From Lasiodiplodia sp. COLG20 (taxonomy: Eukaryota; Ascomycota; Dothideomycetes; Botryosphaeriales; Botryosphaeriaceae), in assembly GCA_009801085.1 (NCBI GenBank), contig VNWV01000037.1, positions 48,412 to 112,411 of the forward strand: a stretch of 64,000 nucleotides of DNA, read 5' to 3'. This document shows positions 54,059 to 64,000 of this stretch, one piece after another. Position 1 is the first letter of the stretch. Each line of letters opens with the position of its first letter. Below the pieces are notes generated by a model. That model searched no databases and was not told the DNA's origin. It saw nothing but the letters and a program-made list of their open reading frames with translations. The translations under genes were made by a program, and so were the position numbers.

Positions 54059-57000
54059 CTACGCAGAAGACCCCCTGCTAGAACTGTCGTCACTATCACA
54101 GTCCGTATCATCATCGCTCTCCGACTCTTCCTCCACCGCTTCGGGCTCAGAAACCGGGTCATCCTCGAACTCCTGTCCCGATATCTCCCATTCGTGATTC
54201 GGATCATGCAGCACGTCTCTGCGCGCATAACACTTGTAGCAGAAGTCGAAATCCCAACAATCCTTACACCTGTACCGCACACCGCAGACTTTCTACTCAA
54301 ACAGTCAGCAAAAACACACAGAAGTCGGACGCCGGATAGACTCACATAAAGACAAGCATCACAAAACTGCGACCCCTCAAACGCCCTCTTGGACGCATGC
54401 TCCTCCTCCACCCACACCCTCCCCTCGGCACTCGTCTTGATCCGCGGCGTCAACAACTCCAGCGTCTCCCTCTTCGCGCCATGATACCTCGCCAACCTCA
54501 GCGGCGACCACCCCTTCCTCCCCTCCGGCCCACTACTCACCGCCCACACCGCATCCTCCCCCATCTCCCCCACCAACCACGCCACAATCTCCTGTTTCTG
54601 CTCCTCCCGCCCGACGTCCCCGACTTCCCACGCCGCAAACCGATGATACGTGCCCCTCGCCGCGTAATGCAGCGGCGTCCACCCATCATCATCAGCCACA
54701 TCCAACAACCCGTCCGTCGCCGCTAGCACGCACTGCAGCACGTCGAGCCGGCCGCTCACGACGGCGAAGTGCACGACGGTGCGGCCCGCCTTGTCCCGCG
54801 CGTAGAGGTCGGCGTTGGCGTCGCGCAGGGCCGAGAAGCTGGCTGTTGCTTCCGCCGAGGCCGCGGGGGTGTTACTGTTGTTGCTCGCGTCGTAATGTGT
54901 GCCCGACGCTGCCGCGGCGAGGTGGATGGGGGTGCGGCCGGAGCGGTCGCGGATGTCGGTGCGCGCGCCGAGGGAGAGGAGGTGGCGGATGACGGGCGCG
55001 GTGGCGGAGTAGGCGGCGGCGCCGAGGGCGGAGCCGTAGAGGCCGCCGGGGGCGTTGATGTCGAGTTTCTGTTGTGGTTTCTTGTTGTTGCTGCCGGGCT
55101 GCTCGCTGCTTTCCGAGCCTGAGAGTAGGCGGAGCATGGCGAGCATGTCCTCCGCGACGACCTCTTTGAAGCCCCAGTCGAGCGGCGACGCGCGGCGGCA
55201 CACGGCTTGCGCGGGGGACCCGAGGAAGCCGTTGACGATGTTGACGTCCGCTCCCGCCTCGAGCATCAGCTGCACGCCCTCGATCGTGCCGCCCCTCCAG
55301 CAGGCCAGGTGCAGCGGGGTCCCGCCGGACAGCGCGTTGATGTCGACCTCGGCGCCGCGCTTGAGCAGGAAGCGCGCGATGTCGAGGTGGGTCCAGGCCA
55401 GGGCCTTGTGCAGCGCGGTGCGGCCCTCCTTGTTCGCGGCGTTGACGGCGGCGCCGGCGTGCACGAGGAGCTTGACGTCGGCGAGCTCGGGGGTGGGGCG
55501 GTGCATGATGGCGTTGAGGGCCGTGTCGCCGTCCGCGTCTTCGAGTGTGAAGTCGGGGCGGAACTCGAGCACCATCCGCAGCAGCTCCGTGGTGGTGGCG
55601 TTCCAGAAGATGGCCAGCTGGCCATTGACCGCCGTGATGTTGGTGTCGGCGCCGGATTCGAGCAGCAGGCGCGCCGTCTCGCCGTGGGACTCCTTGAGCG
55701 CGACGGCGAGAGGCGTGAAGCCGGACATGTACTCTTCGTCGCGCGGCAGGAAGCGCTGGTTGATGTCGGCTTTGCCCTGCTCGAGCAGCGCTTCCACAAC
55801 CTCCGTCTGGCCCCACTCGGCGGCGAGGAACAGCGGCGAGCGGCCGCTCTCCTCCAGCACGCGGTCCACGTCGGCGCCGGCCTCGAGCAGCAGCCGTGTC
55901 ACTTCGGCGCTCTTGTACGCGCCGTGCAGCGGCGTCCATGTGTCACTGTAGGCCTCGTTGACGCTGGCGCCCTTCTCGAGCAGGACCCGCGTCATCTCGG
56001 CGTCGTTAGCCAGGCACGCGGCGAAGAGCGGCCCGCTCGACGGCGTGCGGAGGTTGACGTCGGCGCCGTGGTCGAGCAGGTACTGCACCATCTCCAAGCC
56101 GCCGGACGTCAGACCGGTGGCTTCGTGCAGCGGTGTCTGGCTCTCCTCGTCCGGCCGCGCGTTGACGTCAGCGCCGCATTCGACCAGCTGCTTCACCATG
56201 TCGAACCGGTTGTTCGTGGCGGCTATACGCAGGGCCGTGCCGCCGGGGCACACGTGGTTCGGGTCGGCCTTGAACTCGAGCAAGACGTCGACGCAGCGCG
56301 GCGCGTTTTCGCCGATCGCGACGTGCAGAGGCGGCCATCTCGCGTCATCGTCGCGGACGGTTTCTGTCTGCGCGCCGTGTTCGAGGAGGAGGCGCACGGC
56401 GGCCGGGGCGCCGCTGCTGCAGGCGCTGGTGATGGGTATGTCTATGCTTTCGTTGGCGGGAGCCCCGTTCTCGAGGAGCACGCGGACGACCTCGTGGTTG
56501 CCGTGGATGGTGGCAAAGTACAATGGCGAGGTGTTGTCGTCATCTAGCGCGTGGACGAGGTTGGGGTCGTGTTTGACGAGCAGCTTGACGACTTCTAGTT
56601 GGCTGTTGCGCGCTGCGACGTGGAGCGAGCACTGGTCGAACATGGCTCCCTCCTTGCCGCTGACGTCGGCGCCAAAGTCGATCAGAGCCTGCACGACCCG
56701 GGAGTGGCCGATCCAGGACGCGCGGCGAACGAGGAAGGATGGCCATGTGAATGAAGGGAGTGCCGTCCGGATGTGCGAGATCAGGTCGAGCAGGATGTCT
56801 TCGTCCCCGCCGGAGCATGCAGCAGTGAGGACGTACTCGGCCGTTGTGCTGTCGAGCTCAACTGACTGGAGCAGGCGGAGAACCATGTTGCGATGTCCGT
56901 TCCTCGCCGCCTCGGCTACAGCGTAAGGAAGCCACGGCTGCTCGTCCGCTGGAGAGATGTTCTGGTCTTCTATCCAGCGCTCGTATATGTCCTGAAGGCC

Positions 57001-59910
57001 GGTCGAGGCCAGGAGTGGGAGTTTTGATAGATATGTGCGGTCCGTCCTGGAAATCGGATTCGACATGAACCAGCGCGCCATCTGCCATGTCCGTGGAGAC
57101 GCTCTGTACTGGAAAAAGTCCAACACCTGCGGTATCAAACGGGACTTGTCGCCAGCAAGATTGTAATGTCGGTCCCAGTAGCAAACGGCGTATGTTGCCA
57201 GATCCGTCCGTGGCTTGACCGATGGTGTGGACAGAACGTCATGCTGAACACTGCACACTGCGTCCAAAGAGACATGAGCGGCGGCAGTGTCAAGGAACTT
57301 GATACACGTCTCTACTATCATCTCGTGTGCAGTTCCCTTGACATCGTACCACTCATTCTCAGACTGAAGAATGATATCCCTCAGCTTTGGATGCTGGAAC
57401 CGGACTTCCAGCACGTTGGAAACATCGAAGATCGAGGCGTCAGCCAGCGCGTTTGTTATGTCTGTACTATCCAAACCTTGGATTTGTTCCGAAATGCCAA
57501 GTGCTGAGTGCAGTTCGCTGATACTGAGGGGGCGGAAGGCAAATAGGACCCAAGCGATGGCTCTGGCTACAAGGCTGCGTTTCTCTTCCGGTATGGCGTT
57601 CAGTACCCTCTCAGCCAGAATGTCCACAGTCGTATCCGGAAGCGCTTTTAGAGCTGCTGTGAGCGTATCCTGAGACTGGCAATTCCGGAGATCCTGCAGC
57701 AACAGTCGTGTCAGGCCGATGTCGTTACCGCATTTCCGCAAAATATCGTCTCTATGCCTCCGAATCATCTGCCCGACTGCATGGTTGGTATCGAATCGAT
57801 CCAACGTGCAGTCAATCTCATCTCTGACGCAAGGATCGAGGTCGTCGAGTGAGAACTCGTCCTCAAGTTCGATGCTCGGCCAGCTCTTCAGCCAGTCGTC
57901 AAGAGAGTCTGCCGACTTGGTGAAGATGAGGAACTTCCAGGGCTTCTCCCGCGATTCGAACACTTCGGCAACCAAACGCCAGAACGATGACAGCTTGTCC
58001 ACACATTCGTCCAGATTGTCCAGCACAAACACCGTCTCTCCATTCGTGTAAATGGATCGCACTCTGGCCAACAAGATGACCAAATCTCCGTCAGTCAAGG
58101 CGCCTTGCGCGTGAAAGCGAGACATCTCATTCCTAAAGTCGAACTTGGCTCTGGTCACTTGCTCCCTCGTCACCCACTGGGCCGCCGTGGTCGCAAGGAA
58201 AGCCCGCGTGTTGTTGTATCGGTCATCGTGCTGATCAAACGAGAAGTAGTTTGACATATCGTCCATTGAGGACTTTAGTACGACCTCCTCGAAGGCGGCT
58301 CCAGAGATCCGTTGCGTCGGCCTTTGTCCACGGACAATCAAGACATCCGAACGCGTGTTCTGCAGCCAGTTGGTGTATTGTTGGTTGCTGGCCAGAGGAT
58401 GGCTCTGATACCGATGTAGAGGTATCGATCGAACCGGAGACGCAATTGAGATGAGTGCGTCCAAATACGAATATTCTTCTGCTCGTTCTACCTCCCCGCC
58501 GCCTACGAAATGTTAATTTGACTCCCACTGGTGTTCGGGTACCTTTTCATTAGCGTACTTAGCTTAAGCCGCTCGTTGAAGTCGCCAAACATCGAGCGCA
58601 GGTCGGTCATCTCCTCTGCGCAGGGCAGATACGCGTGAGGCTGGGAGAATTCGGAGCCGAATGTAAACCCAGTCCTGAGCGTCGACTCATACTCATTGAA
58701 AATCTAAAGGTTGAAAATGAGATTAACTAACTCAGTCAGAACATGTTTACGGGATCTTACGCTTTCATTCAGGTCAGTAAGGGTAGACCTGACGCTGAGG
58801 ATTTCTGCGCTCAGAAGAATCTTGGATTCCACGAAAGCTTCATTGAATTCAATGACAGCCCTTGCGAGATTTTTGACATGACGCAGAACATTGCTCTGGG
58901 GTACTTTCGGGCCCGAGAAGACAAGCCGTGCAATCTTCTCTTCCATGTCGTAGACGCTATGCCATCTGTGTGGATAGCCGAGGAAGATCTGAGTTGGTGG
59001 TTAGCGAAGAATCACGTTTGTGTTGGAGGGTTGAAATACAATCCATTTGGTTGAGTTGGCGATGTCGGCATACTGTGGATCCGTGACGGCTTGGGACAAA
59101 GCCTACGAGCAGTCAGCCAATTGACAATTTCTAGAACAGGACTGTTATTACTTGTTTGACAATTGCGCCTCCAATATCATGGCAAACAAACACTATCGCT
59201 CGAAAGAGATCCTGCAAGCAGTTAGTAAACGCGCGAATCAGTCCCCTGTCACTAAATAATGCGTACTTTGTCTCTCTCCTCTCTTTTCTCTGTAAGCTGA
59301 CGTAGCAATTTTGATGCCTCTTCAACTATGCCTTCTTTCGAGAATGCCTTGACAGAATCGTAGCCATAGTTCATCAAGCGAAAGTACTCGTCTTTATAGT
59401 CTTCTAGTCCAAGGACTGTATTTCGTTTCGACTCATCCCGAGCTTTCCATGTTGTCTCGCGATCACCATGCAAACCATGGACGGTGACGACGCTGCTTAG
59501 TCAGACATAGCTGGGTGCTGATGCACGAGATCAACGTACTCGAATTCGTTCGGAAAAATATTATAGAATGCCACGGCCTGGAGGCCATATTTGTCGCCGC
59601 CTGCCTCCTCGCCGGCATCTGCATCAGTTTCGGCGGGGATGCTGATCCGAAGCTCGTTGGTGGTGGTGCCTTCCACGGGCTCAGCATCTTCGGCAAACGA
59701 CGTGTCGTGATCGTCGCTTGTTGTTGATGTTGTTGAAGAATGGTCGTCGTCTGAAGCGATGCTTGCCATCTTCGCACTTGTTTGGCTCGAGATTGTATCT
59801 GCGAGCGGAGTGGGAGACTGTTCACAAACGTTGTTGTGCTGGAAGTCGTAGTGGGCGCGCGACGCTGATGTGGTCCTCCAGGCTCCACTTGCGTAGCTTG
59901 GTACTAGCAT
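54059..59910 (-). CDS. NLR-like protein: hydrolase-like + NACHT-like NTPase + ankyrin repeats + ZZ finger, 1827 aa
   Basis: ATG 59910; exons 59910-59540, 59492-59267, 59211-59152, 59102-59040, 58988-58761, 58703-58559, 58502-54346 and 54292-54059. The seven introns are 47-57 nt and keep phase. A disordered N-terminus leads to an alpha/beta-hydrolase-like domain (about 125-300: VTVHGLHGD, NYGYDSVKAFS, FVCHDIGGAIVKQ, IFLGYPHR). A NACHT-like region (about 395-700) has a weak P-loop, RGQRPTQRIS, and a clear Walker B, TVFVLDNLDEC. About 17 ankyrin repeats span roughly 930-1700. A C-terminal ZZ-type finger is CDACLYKVCGVRYRCKDC...CYKC...HDPNHEW (the first Cys pair comes before the last intron), with an acidic tail. 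The nucleophile elbow has Asp where active hydrolases have Ser, so both enzyme domains may be inactive. This fits the fungal NLR-like class. Possible alternative start: MASIASDDDH. Confidence 0.87.
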
Positions 59911-60158
59911 GCACGGCTGCTTACAGCTGCATCACGGGCCGCGACGGCGCCTTATCCACATCCAGTCAACACCCGTGGGGGCGGAAAGGGCTCGACACGA
60001 CACCACATGGTTTCGTGTTGGGGGCCAAGTCGGCGTCGCTCGAATCAGACAAGCCTGGAACGCCACAGCTGAAACCTGAGCTCCCCCACTATTCATGTTC
60101 CTGCGAATCACGAATCACGATGCCAGGTGATAGCATTCAATGTGTCAGTCTAATTGTT

Positions 60159-61070
60159 CTAAATATGCTTTACTGCTGAGTCAAGCACGGTCTGGAAAGT
60201 CACGCCCGAGAGGACGCCAAGGTCCACGGATCCAAGTGCCGTAAGATCGTACGTCTGCAACTTATTGGTAGGCGGGAGTTGCGGATCGAACAGGAGAGGA
60301 TCGTCCTTTGGCCTTCCTCCAAACAGCTTCTGAAGCTTCCTCTCAATGGAGCTCATGGGATCGACCTTGGCCTCAATTTTGAAATTGCAGCTGAAAGGCT
60401 TCTCGTCCTGCCTCTTCAACAGGATCGCCGTGCGCATGGTCGTGGGGACTCCGGTCTCGGTGGTGCTGTTCTCGAGAAGTGTCCAAGATGCGCTGTCCGC
60501 TTCCCCATAGTTCCTCCCCAGCAGGTCAATGGAACCGATGACTTTCGTCGCGTCCGTGGTCTCTCGGTTGACGCTTTTTTCCCAGCCCAAGTCGGTTCCT
60601 AACTCTACGCCAGCAAGAGGAGGGGCACCCAGCTTGACGCTCGCTGAGCTTTTCTCGTCTTCCGTCTGCTTCGTCTCAACCATGACCATGCTGTCGTAGG
60701 GCGCGATCTGGGAAACCACGGGCTCGGGGTCTCCGGGCTGCTCAGGTGCAAAATGGAGGGTGATGTTCACTGCCGAAATACGCCTCGCTGTCTTCCGGCT
60801 GTCGAACTTGAATTTGAGGACAATGAGGGTCGCAAACTCTTCGGCTTCGGGGCTCACGAGGCCATGGATGACGTCCAGACAAGTGCAGCGGATGTCGAGT
60901 GCTCCCTTGCGCTCGGTGACATTGGCCCGCTGGTAGGGCGCTGCCGGGTCGTTTTTGGTGCGGAATGAGCTGCCTTCGTCGCCGCCGGGGTTCAATGAAA
61001 TGTTGAAAACGTTCTCATCATCGTCCTCCTCTTCCATTTGCACCGGATCGTTGTCCACAATGTCTGCCAT
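60159..61070 (-). CDS. Unknown 303-aa protein between NLR-like and ankyrin-subtilase genes
   Basis: Single exon from ATG 61070. An acidic N-terminus (MEEEDDDENVFNISLNPGGDEG) is followed by a beta-rich-looking body with LDIRCTCLDVIHGLVS, ATLIVLKFKFDSRKTARRISAVNITLHFAPE and SIDLLGRNYGEADSASWTLLENSTTETGVPTTMRTAILLKR. It then has FSCNFKIEAKVDP and ends TFQTVLDSAVKHI. The alternating strands suggest an immunoglobulin-like or beta-sandwich domain. I recognise no family. It is transcribed divergently from the ankyrin-subtilase gene at 61471 and lies just past the start of the NLR-like gene, so it may belong to the same response unit. That is inference from position. Confidence 0.7.
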   Translation of the reverse strand: MADIVDNDPVQMEEEDDDENVFNISLNPGGDEGSSFRTKNDPAAPYQRANVTERKGALDIRCTCLDVIHGLVSPEAEEFATLIVLKFKFDSRKTARRISAVNITLHFAPEQPGDPEPVVSQIAPYDSMVMVETKQTEDEKSSASVKLGAPPLAGVELGTDLGWEKSVNRETTDATKVIGSIDLLGRNYGEADSASWTLLENSTTETGVPTTMRTAILLKRQDEKPFSCNFKIEAKVDPMSSIERKLQKLFGGRPKDDPLLFDPQLPPTNKLQTYDLTALGSVDLGVLSGVTFQTVLDSAVKHI

Positions 61071-61470
61071 GGTCGTGTTATCCAGATGATGAAGACAATG
61101 GATTTCTCAGAATTGGTGCATGTTGTTTTTAAGTCCATGCATATCTCGTAATGGGATAAATGCCCGGAAGGAAGCTTGTGTGGGTGGGGGCCGTCTCTCA
61201 GCCACTGACCCACCTTCCTCGTTGGGGGCTGGAGTCGGGTGACACGGATGTCCATTCCGGGTAATATAACCGCTACTAAGGTGTGAGCCCAACTTTAGCC
61301 CCCATTTCCCCTACATGTGCCCAGCTTTAGCCTTAGCTGCGACGCGTCCACGCGTCTTAGGGTGTGTAGTACGCCATCCCAAGCGTGCACGCATCCACTC
61401 TTCGGCTCATCCGACCACTTGCAGACACGAAATCCAAACTCCGTTCAGACCTGCTGATATCCTGCCCGCC
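61071..61470. promoter_or_regulatory. Divergent spacer of unknown gene and ankyrin-subtilase
   Basis: This is 400 bases between the start codons. A further in-frame ATG at 61315 could extend the protease by 52 residues, but the added sequence looks non-coding. No distinct motif beyond AT-rich patches near 61,080. Confidence 0.35.
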
Positions 61471-64000
61471 ATGGAAAGTGCACGCCTGCAGGACCCTGAC
61501 GAACATGCTATGGCTGAAGAGTATGACACCGATAAGGCCGAAGACCATGACTCCGACAAGGAGGAAGAAGTATCCAGTGAAGAAGAAAGCGAAGATGAAG
61601 AAGAGCAAGAAGAAGACGTAAAAGCCCAATTCGAGCGCATCATCGCCGGCTTCCGGGACGGCAAGTTGGACATCAGCACCATCACCAGCAAGCCAGACGA
61701 ATACAACTACCTCGACCAACGGACCAACGACCACAACCCTCGGAACCTCCTGCACATGATCGCCGAAGCCGGCAAGGACGCCACACGCGCGCTGAAGCCG
61801 CTCGTCGAGCACCTCATCAAGCACCACCGCCGCCTCATGGAAGAAAAGGACAACTCGGGCACCACGCCGCTCCAAGCCGCCATCATGGCCGGCATCGCCA
61901 AGCTCGTCGACTACATGTGCAACGCCTACGACGCCGAGGGCGACGTCGACGTCGTGCTCGCCCTGCAGGACTCGAAGAACAACAACTGCCTGCACAAGGC
62001 CGCCCTCAGCAAGCACAAGTACGCCCGCAAGATCGCCCTCAAGCTCATCGAGCGCGTCCGCGACACAGAGACGCTGCGTGCGCAGAACAACGACGGCAAG
62101 ACCCCGCTCCACATCGCCGTTGAGTGGGACCGCTGTACTGAGTCGCAGATGGGCGTTGTACGTGCTCTGGTCGCCGCCTGCGACGCCGCGCTGGACGTCA
62201 ACGTGGGCACCGACGTCGACCCGTCGCAGCTCTCCGTCTATCGCTACCACGAGAAGACGAGAAAAGAAGCCAAGAAGGCCGAAGCCAAGAAGGAGGAGTC
62301 GCGTAGCAGCCGCGAACCGGGCGAGGGGCCAACCAGCAGCAGCCGTAACGCAAAGGAAAGCTCGAAGAGCGTGCCGGGAGGGCAGGGGCCTAGAGCCCCT
62401 GATCAGTCCCGTCCAGCCCCGACGGATCAGCTCATCCGCTCCAAGGAACAGCCACCGAGCAGGTACAAGGACGCGCCGCGCGAGCGGCAGGAACTGCCCA
62501 TGCGTGGCATCCAGCGGCAGCCGACGAGGATGGATATGAGCGCCCCGAGGAGTGCCCATCCGGATGGATCCAAGCTGGCTGGGAAGACTGCGGGAACGAT
62601 GTCGCCAGCGCCGCCCAAGGCACCGGTCTCGGAGACTAAACAAAGGTCGTCCAGGAAGAAGGAGGCGGTCACCGAGGCGACGGCGAATGAGATCAGAGAC
62701 TTCTTGAAGCTGCATTACATGGGGACTCGGGAGGACCACGAAAGCATCGTTTCGTTTCTCTACGGGCCAGTTCAAGGTAAGTGCTCCAGTATGGAGAGCC
62801 AAAGCAGGAGCTAATCGCCATAACAGAAAAGGAATTGTATTGGTCGTTGGCCGATGGACCACCCGTCGTTTCTCTGCAGAGGCTGGAGAGGATGAAGTAT
62901 GTCAACTTCGAGGATACCCTCAAATACGTGCTGCTACCCAGCATCCGCGTAGCCAAGCCTCCAGCGGCGACGTCCAAATTTCTCGCTAAGCCTGCTGCCA
63001 AGGATGTGGGCAAAGGTCGAGATGATTACACGGTCATTTTTGATTGGCTGCGCCGCAAGGGCGTGAAGCGCATCTTCAATCTGTACATCGACGATCGCGA
63101 AGAGCTGTCTCACAGTGATGAGACGATTGAGAAGGCTCTCCAAGGAATCGAGGTGCTCAAGGTTTGGGACTGGCAGAGATCCGATCTCAGCTCCGAGGTC
63201 ATCGCCAAAGCTGCTCCCAACGTCAGTTCAGTCAACCTGTATTGGAGCGGCAATAATGCTGTTCTGCGCAGCTGGAGCGAGTCTGAGGGCCTTAACCTGC
63301 TGAAGAAGCTTGACACGGTTGTGCTGCATGAGAACCAGGTGCGCAGAGTCTTGTCTTAAAGGGGATGCAAGAGCTGACTAGTCTTCAGGGCTTGGAGACG
63401 CGGGCGAGAGAGAAGAGAAATTTGGATGCATTTTCTGCAAGGCTAAAGCACAACAGACGCCTACTCATCGAAAGCATTGAGAGCAAGCAATCCAAAGACG
63501 CAAAGGACCAAGAAATCCCCCCTCCAGCAATAAACATCCAAATCGAGCGAGACGTGCTACCTCTAAAGAAGGCAGAAGCGGGAGAAGGGTCGACAGCCTC
63601 ACAAGAGCAGCACAAGGACCAGCACAAGTGGCTCACATGCATGGACGACTTCGCAACATTCGTCCAAAACGTAGACCTGGACACTTCTCGCTTGAACGGT
63701 CTCGAGCCGAAGCCCATCACCGTCGCGCTCATCGACGACGGCTTCGACATCAACGAACAGTCCGTAGTCGACAAGGTGGTCGGCGGCCGCAGCTTCCGCA
63801 ACCAAAACAATCTCAACGCCCCATACTGGGCCACCAGCGGCTTCCACGGCACCGTCATGGCGAGCCTGATCTGCCGAGTCTGCCCCAAAGTCCAGCTCTA
63901 CGTCCTGCGGCTCGACGAGCACAGCGCCGCCGGAGAGCCAGGAAAGCGGCAAATCACGGCGAAGAGCGCCGAAAAGGTAACGTTGCAGACCACCCACCCA
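61471..64000 (+). CDS. Ankyrin-repeat subtilisin-like serine protease (S8), 3' end outside window
   Basis: Exons 61471-62776, 62827-63338 and from 63389 (probably to 63976, where AAG|GTAACG looks like a donor that continues past the edge). I chose ATG 61471 (MESARLQDP). After an acidic stretch, about four ankyrin repeats span residues 70-240 (NPRNLLHMIAEAG, DNSGTTPLQAAIMAGIAKLVDYM, NNCLHKAALSKHK, NNDGKTPLHIAVEWD). A long Lys/Ser/Pro-rich linker follows. The second exon carries a conserved region, including IFNLYIDDREE, VWDWQRSDLSSEVI and VNLYWSGNNAVLRSWSE. The third has the catalytic Asp motif VALIDDGFDIN and His motif HGTVMASLI; the Ser motif would lie outside. No signal peptide, so it is probably an intracellular protease. 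Such S8 domains occur as effectors in fungal NLR-type proteins. Confidence 0.88.

Noticed and set aside
53935..54346. C-terminus of the 1509-residue unspliced ankyrin frame
   Set aside because: Splicing of a 53-nt intron gives a proper ZZ finger and a natural stop at 54059; the unspliced tail is noise.
61357..62862. 501-residue minus-strand frame
   Set aside because: Antisense to the ankyrin-subtilase exon; Leu/Val/Arg shadow without domains.
1..64000. CRISPR arrays, bacterial operon signals, tRNA or rRNA genes
   Set aside because: No spaced direct repeats, no Shine-Dalgarno-linked operons, and no tRNA B-box with a foldable cloverleaf noticed by eye; the gene content is fungal.

Overview
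The window looks like a gene-dense stretch of a filamentous ascomycete chromosome (Pezizomycotina; Sordariomycetes is my inference). The reasons are many short introns (about 40-230 nt) with GT..AG ends and CTNA-type branch points, a fungal Zn2Cys6 regulator, a P450, three HET-domain proteins, an NLR-like NACHT/ankyrin protein, and a fungal-type terpene cyclase. Coding regions are GC-rich and spacers contain microsatellites. No tRNA, rRNA, CRISPR array or intact transposon was recognised.

0-16 kb: a minus-strand tandem array of one unfamiliar protein family. Four members (1-2171, running off the left edge; 4986-8024; 11903-13375; 13762-15864) share a roughly 130-residue, probably helical module that carries a GxxxGF motif and an L(R/K)xEK(A/S) motif. 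The module occurs twice in three of them and once in the visible part of the fourth. A fifth, truncated copy (3402-4610) is a tandem duplication of the 3' end and 3' flank of the 4986-8024 gene. A class I terpene (sesquiterpene-type) cyclase of eight exons lies inside this array on the opposite strand. Its splice sites and active-site motifs are intact, but its second exon carries a one-base frame disruption.

16-36 kb: two low-complexity acidic proteins, a poorly resolved gene or remnant (18.25-18.88 kb), a four-exon MFS transporter of the Dal5/allantoate-permease type, a Zn2Cys6 regulator divergent from an M20-family amidohydrolase, a 3.7-kb stretch with no gene I can support, an NTF2/SnoaL-like protein and a small two-exon protein of unknown function.

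37-45 kb: metabolic and stress genes. These are a membrane P450, a bZIP factor divergent from an arsenite methyltransferase (a likely arsenic-response pair), an unknown gene with an unclear 5' end, and a short-chain dehydrogenase.

45.8-64 kb: an allorecognition or innate-immunity-type island. It holds three different HET-domain proteins in a row on the minus strand, then a very large NLR-like protein (hydrolase-like domain, NACHT-like NTPase, about 17 ankyrin repeats, ZZ zinc finger) whose hydrolase and P-loop motifs both look catalytically degenerate. An unknown 303-aa protein follows, and head-to-head with it an ankyrin-subtilisin protease that runs off the right edge. HET domains, NACHT/ankyrin proteins and subtilisin-like effector domains are all associated with non-self recognition and regulated cell death in fungi, so this block may act as a set. 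That functional link is inference from content and adjacency.
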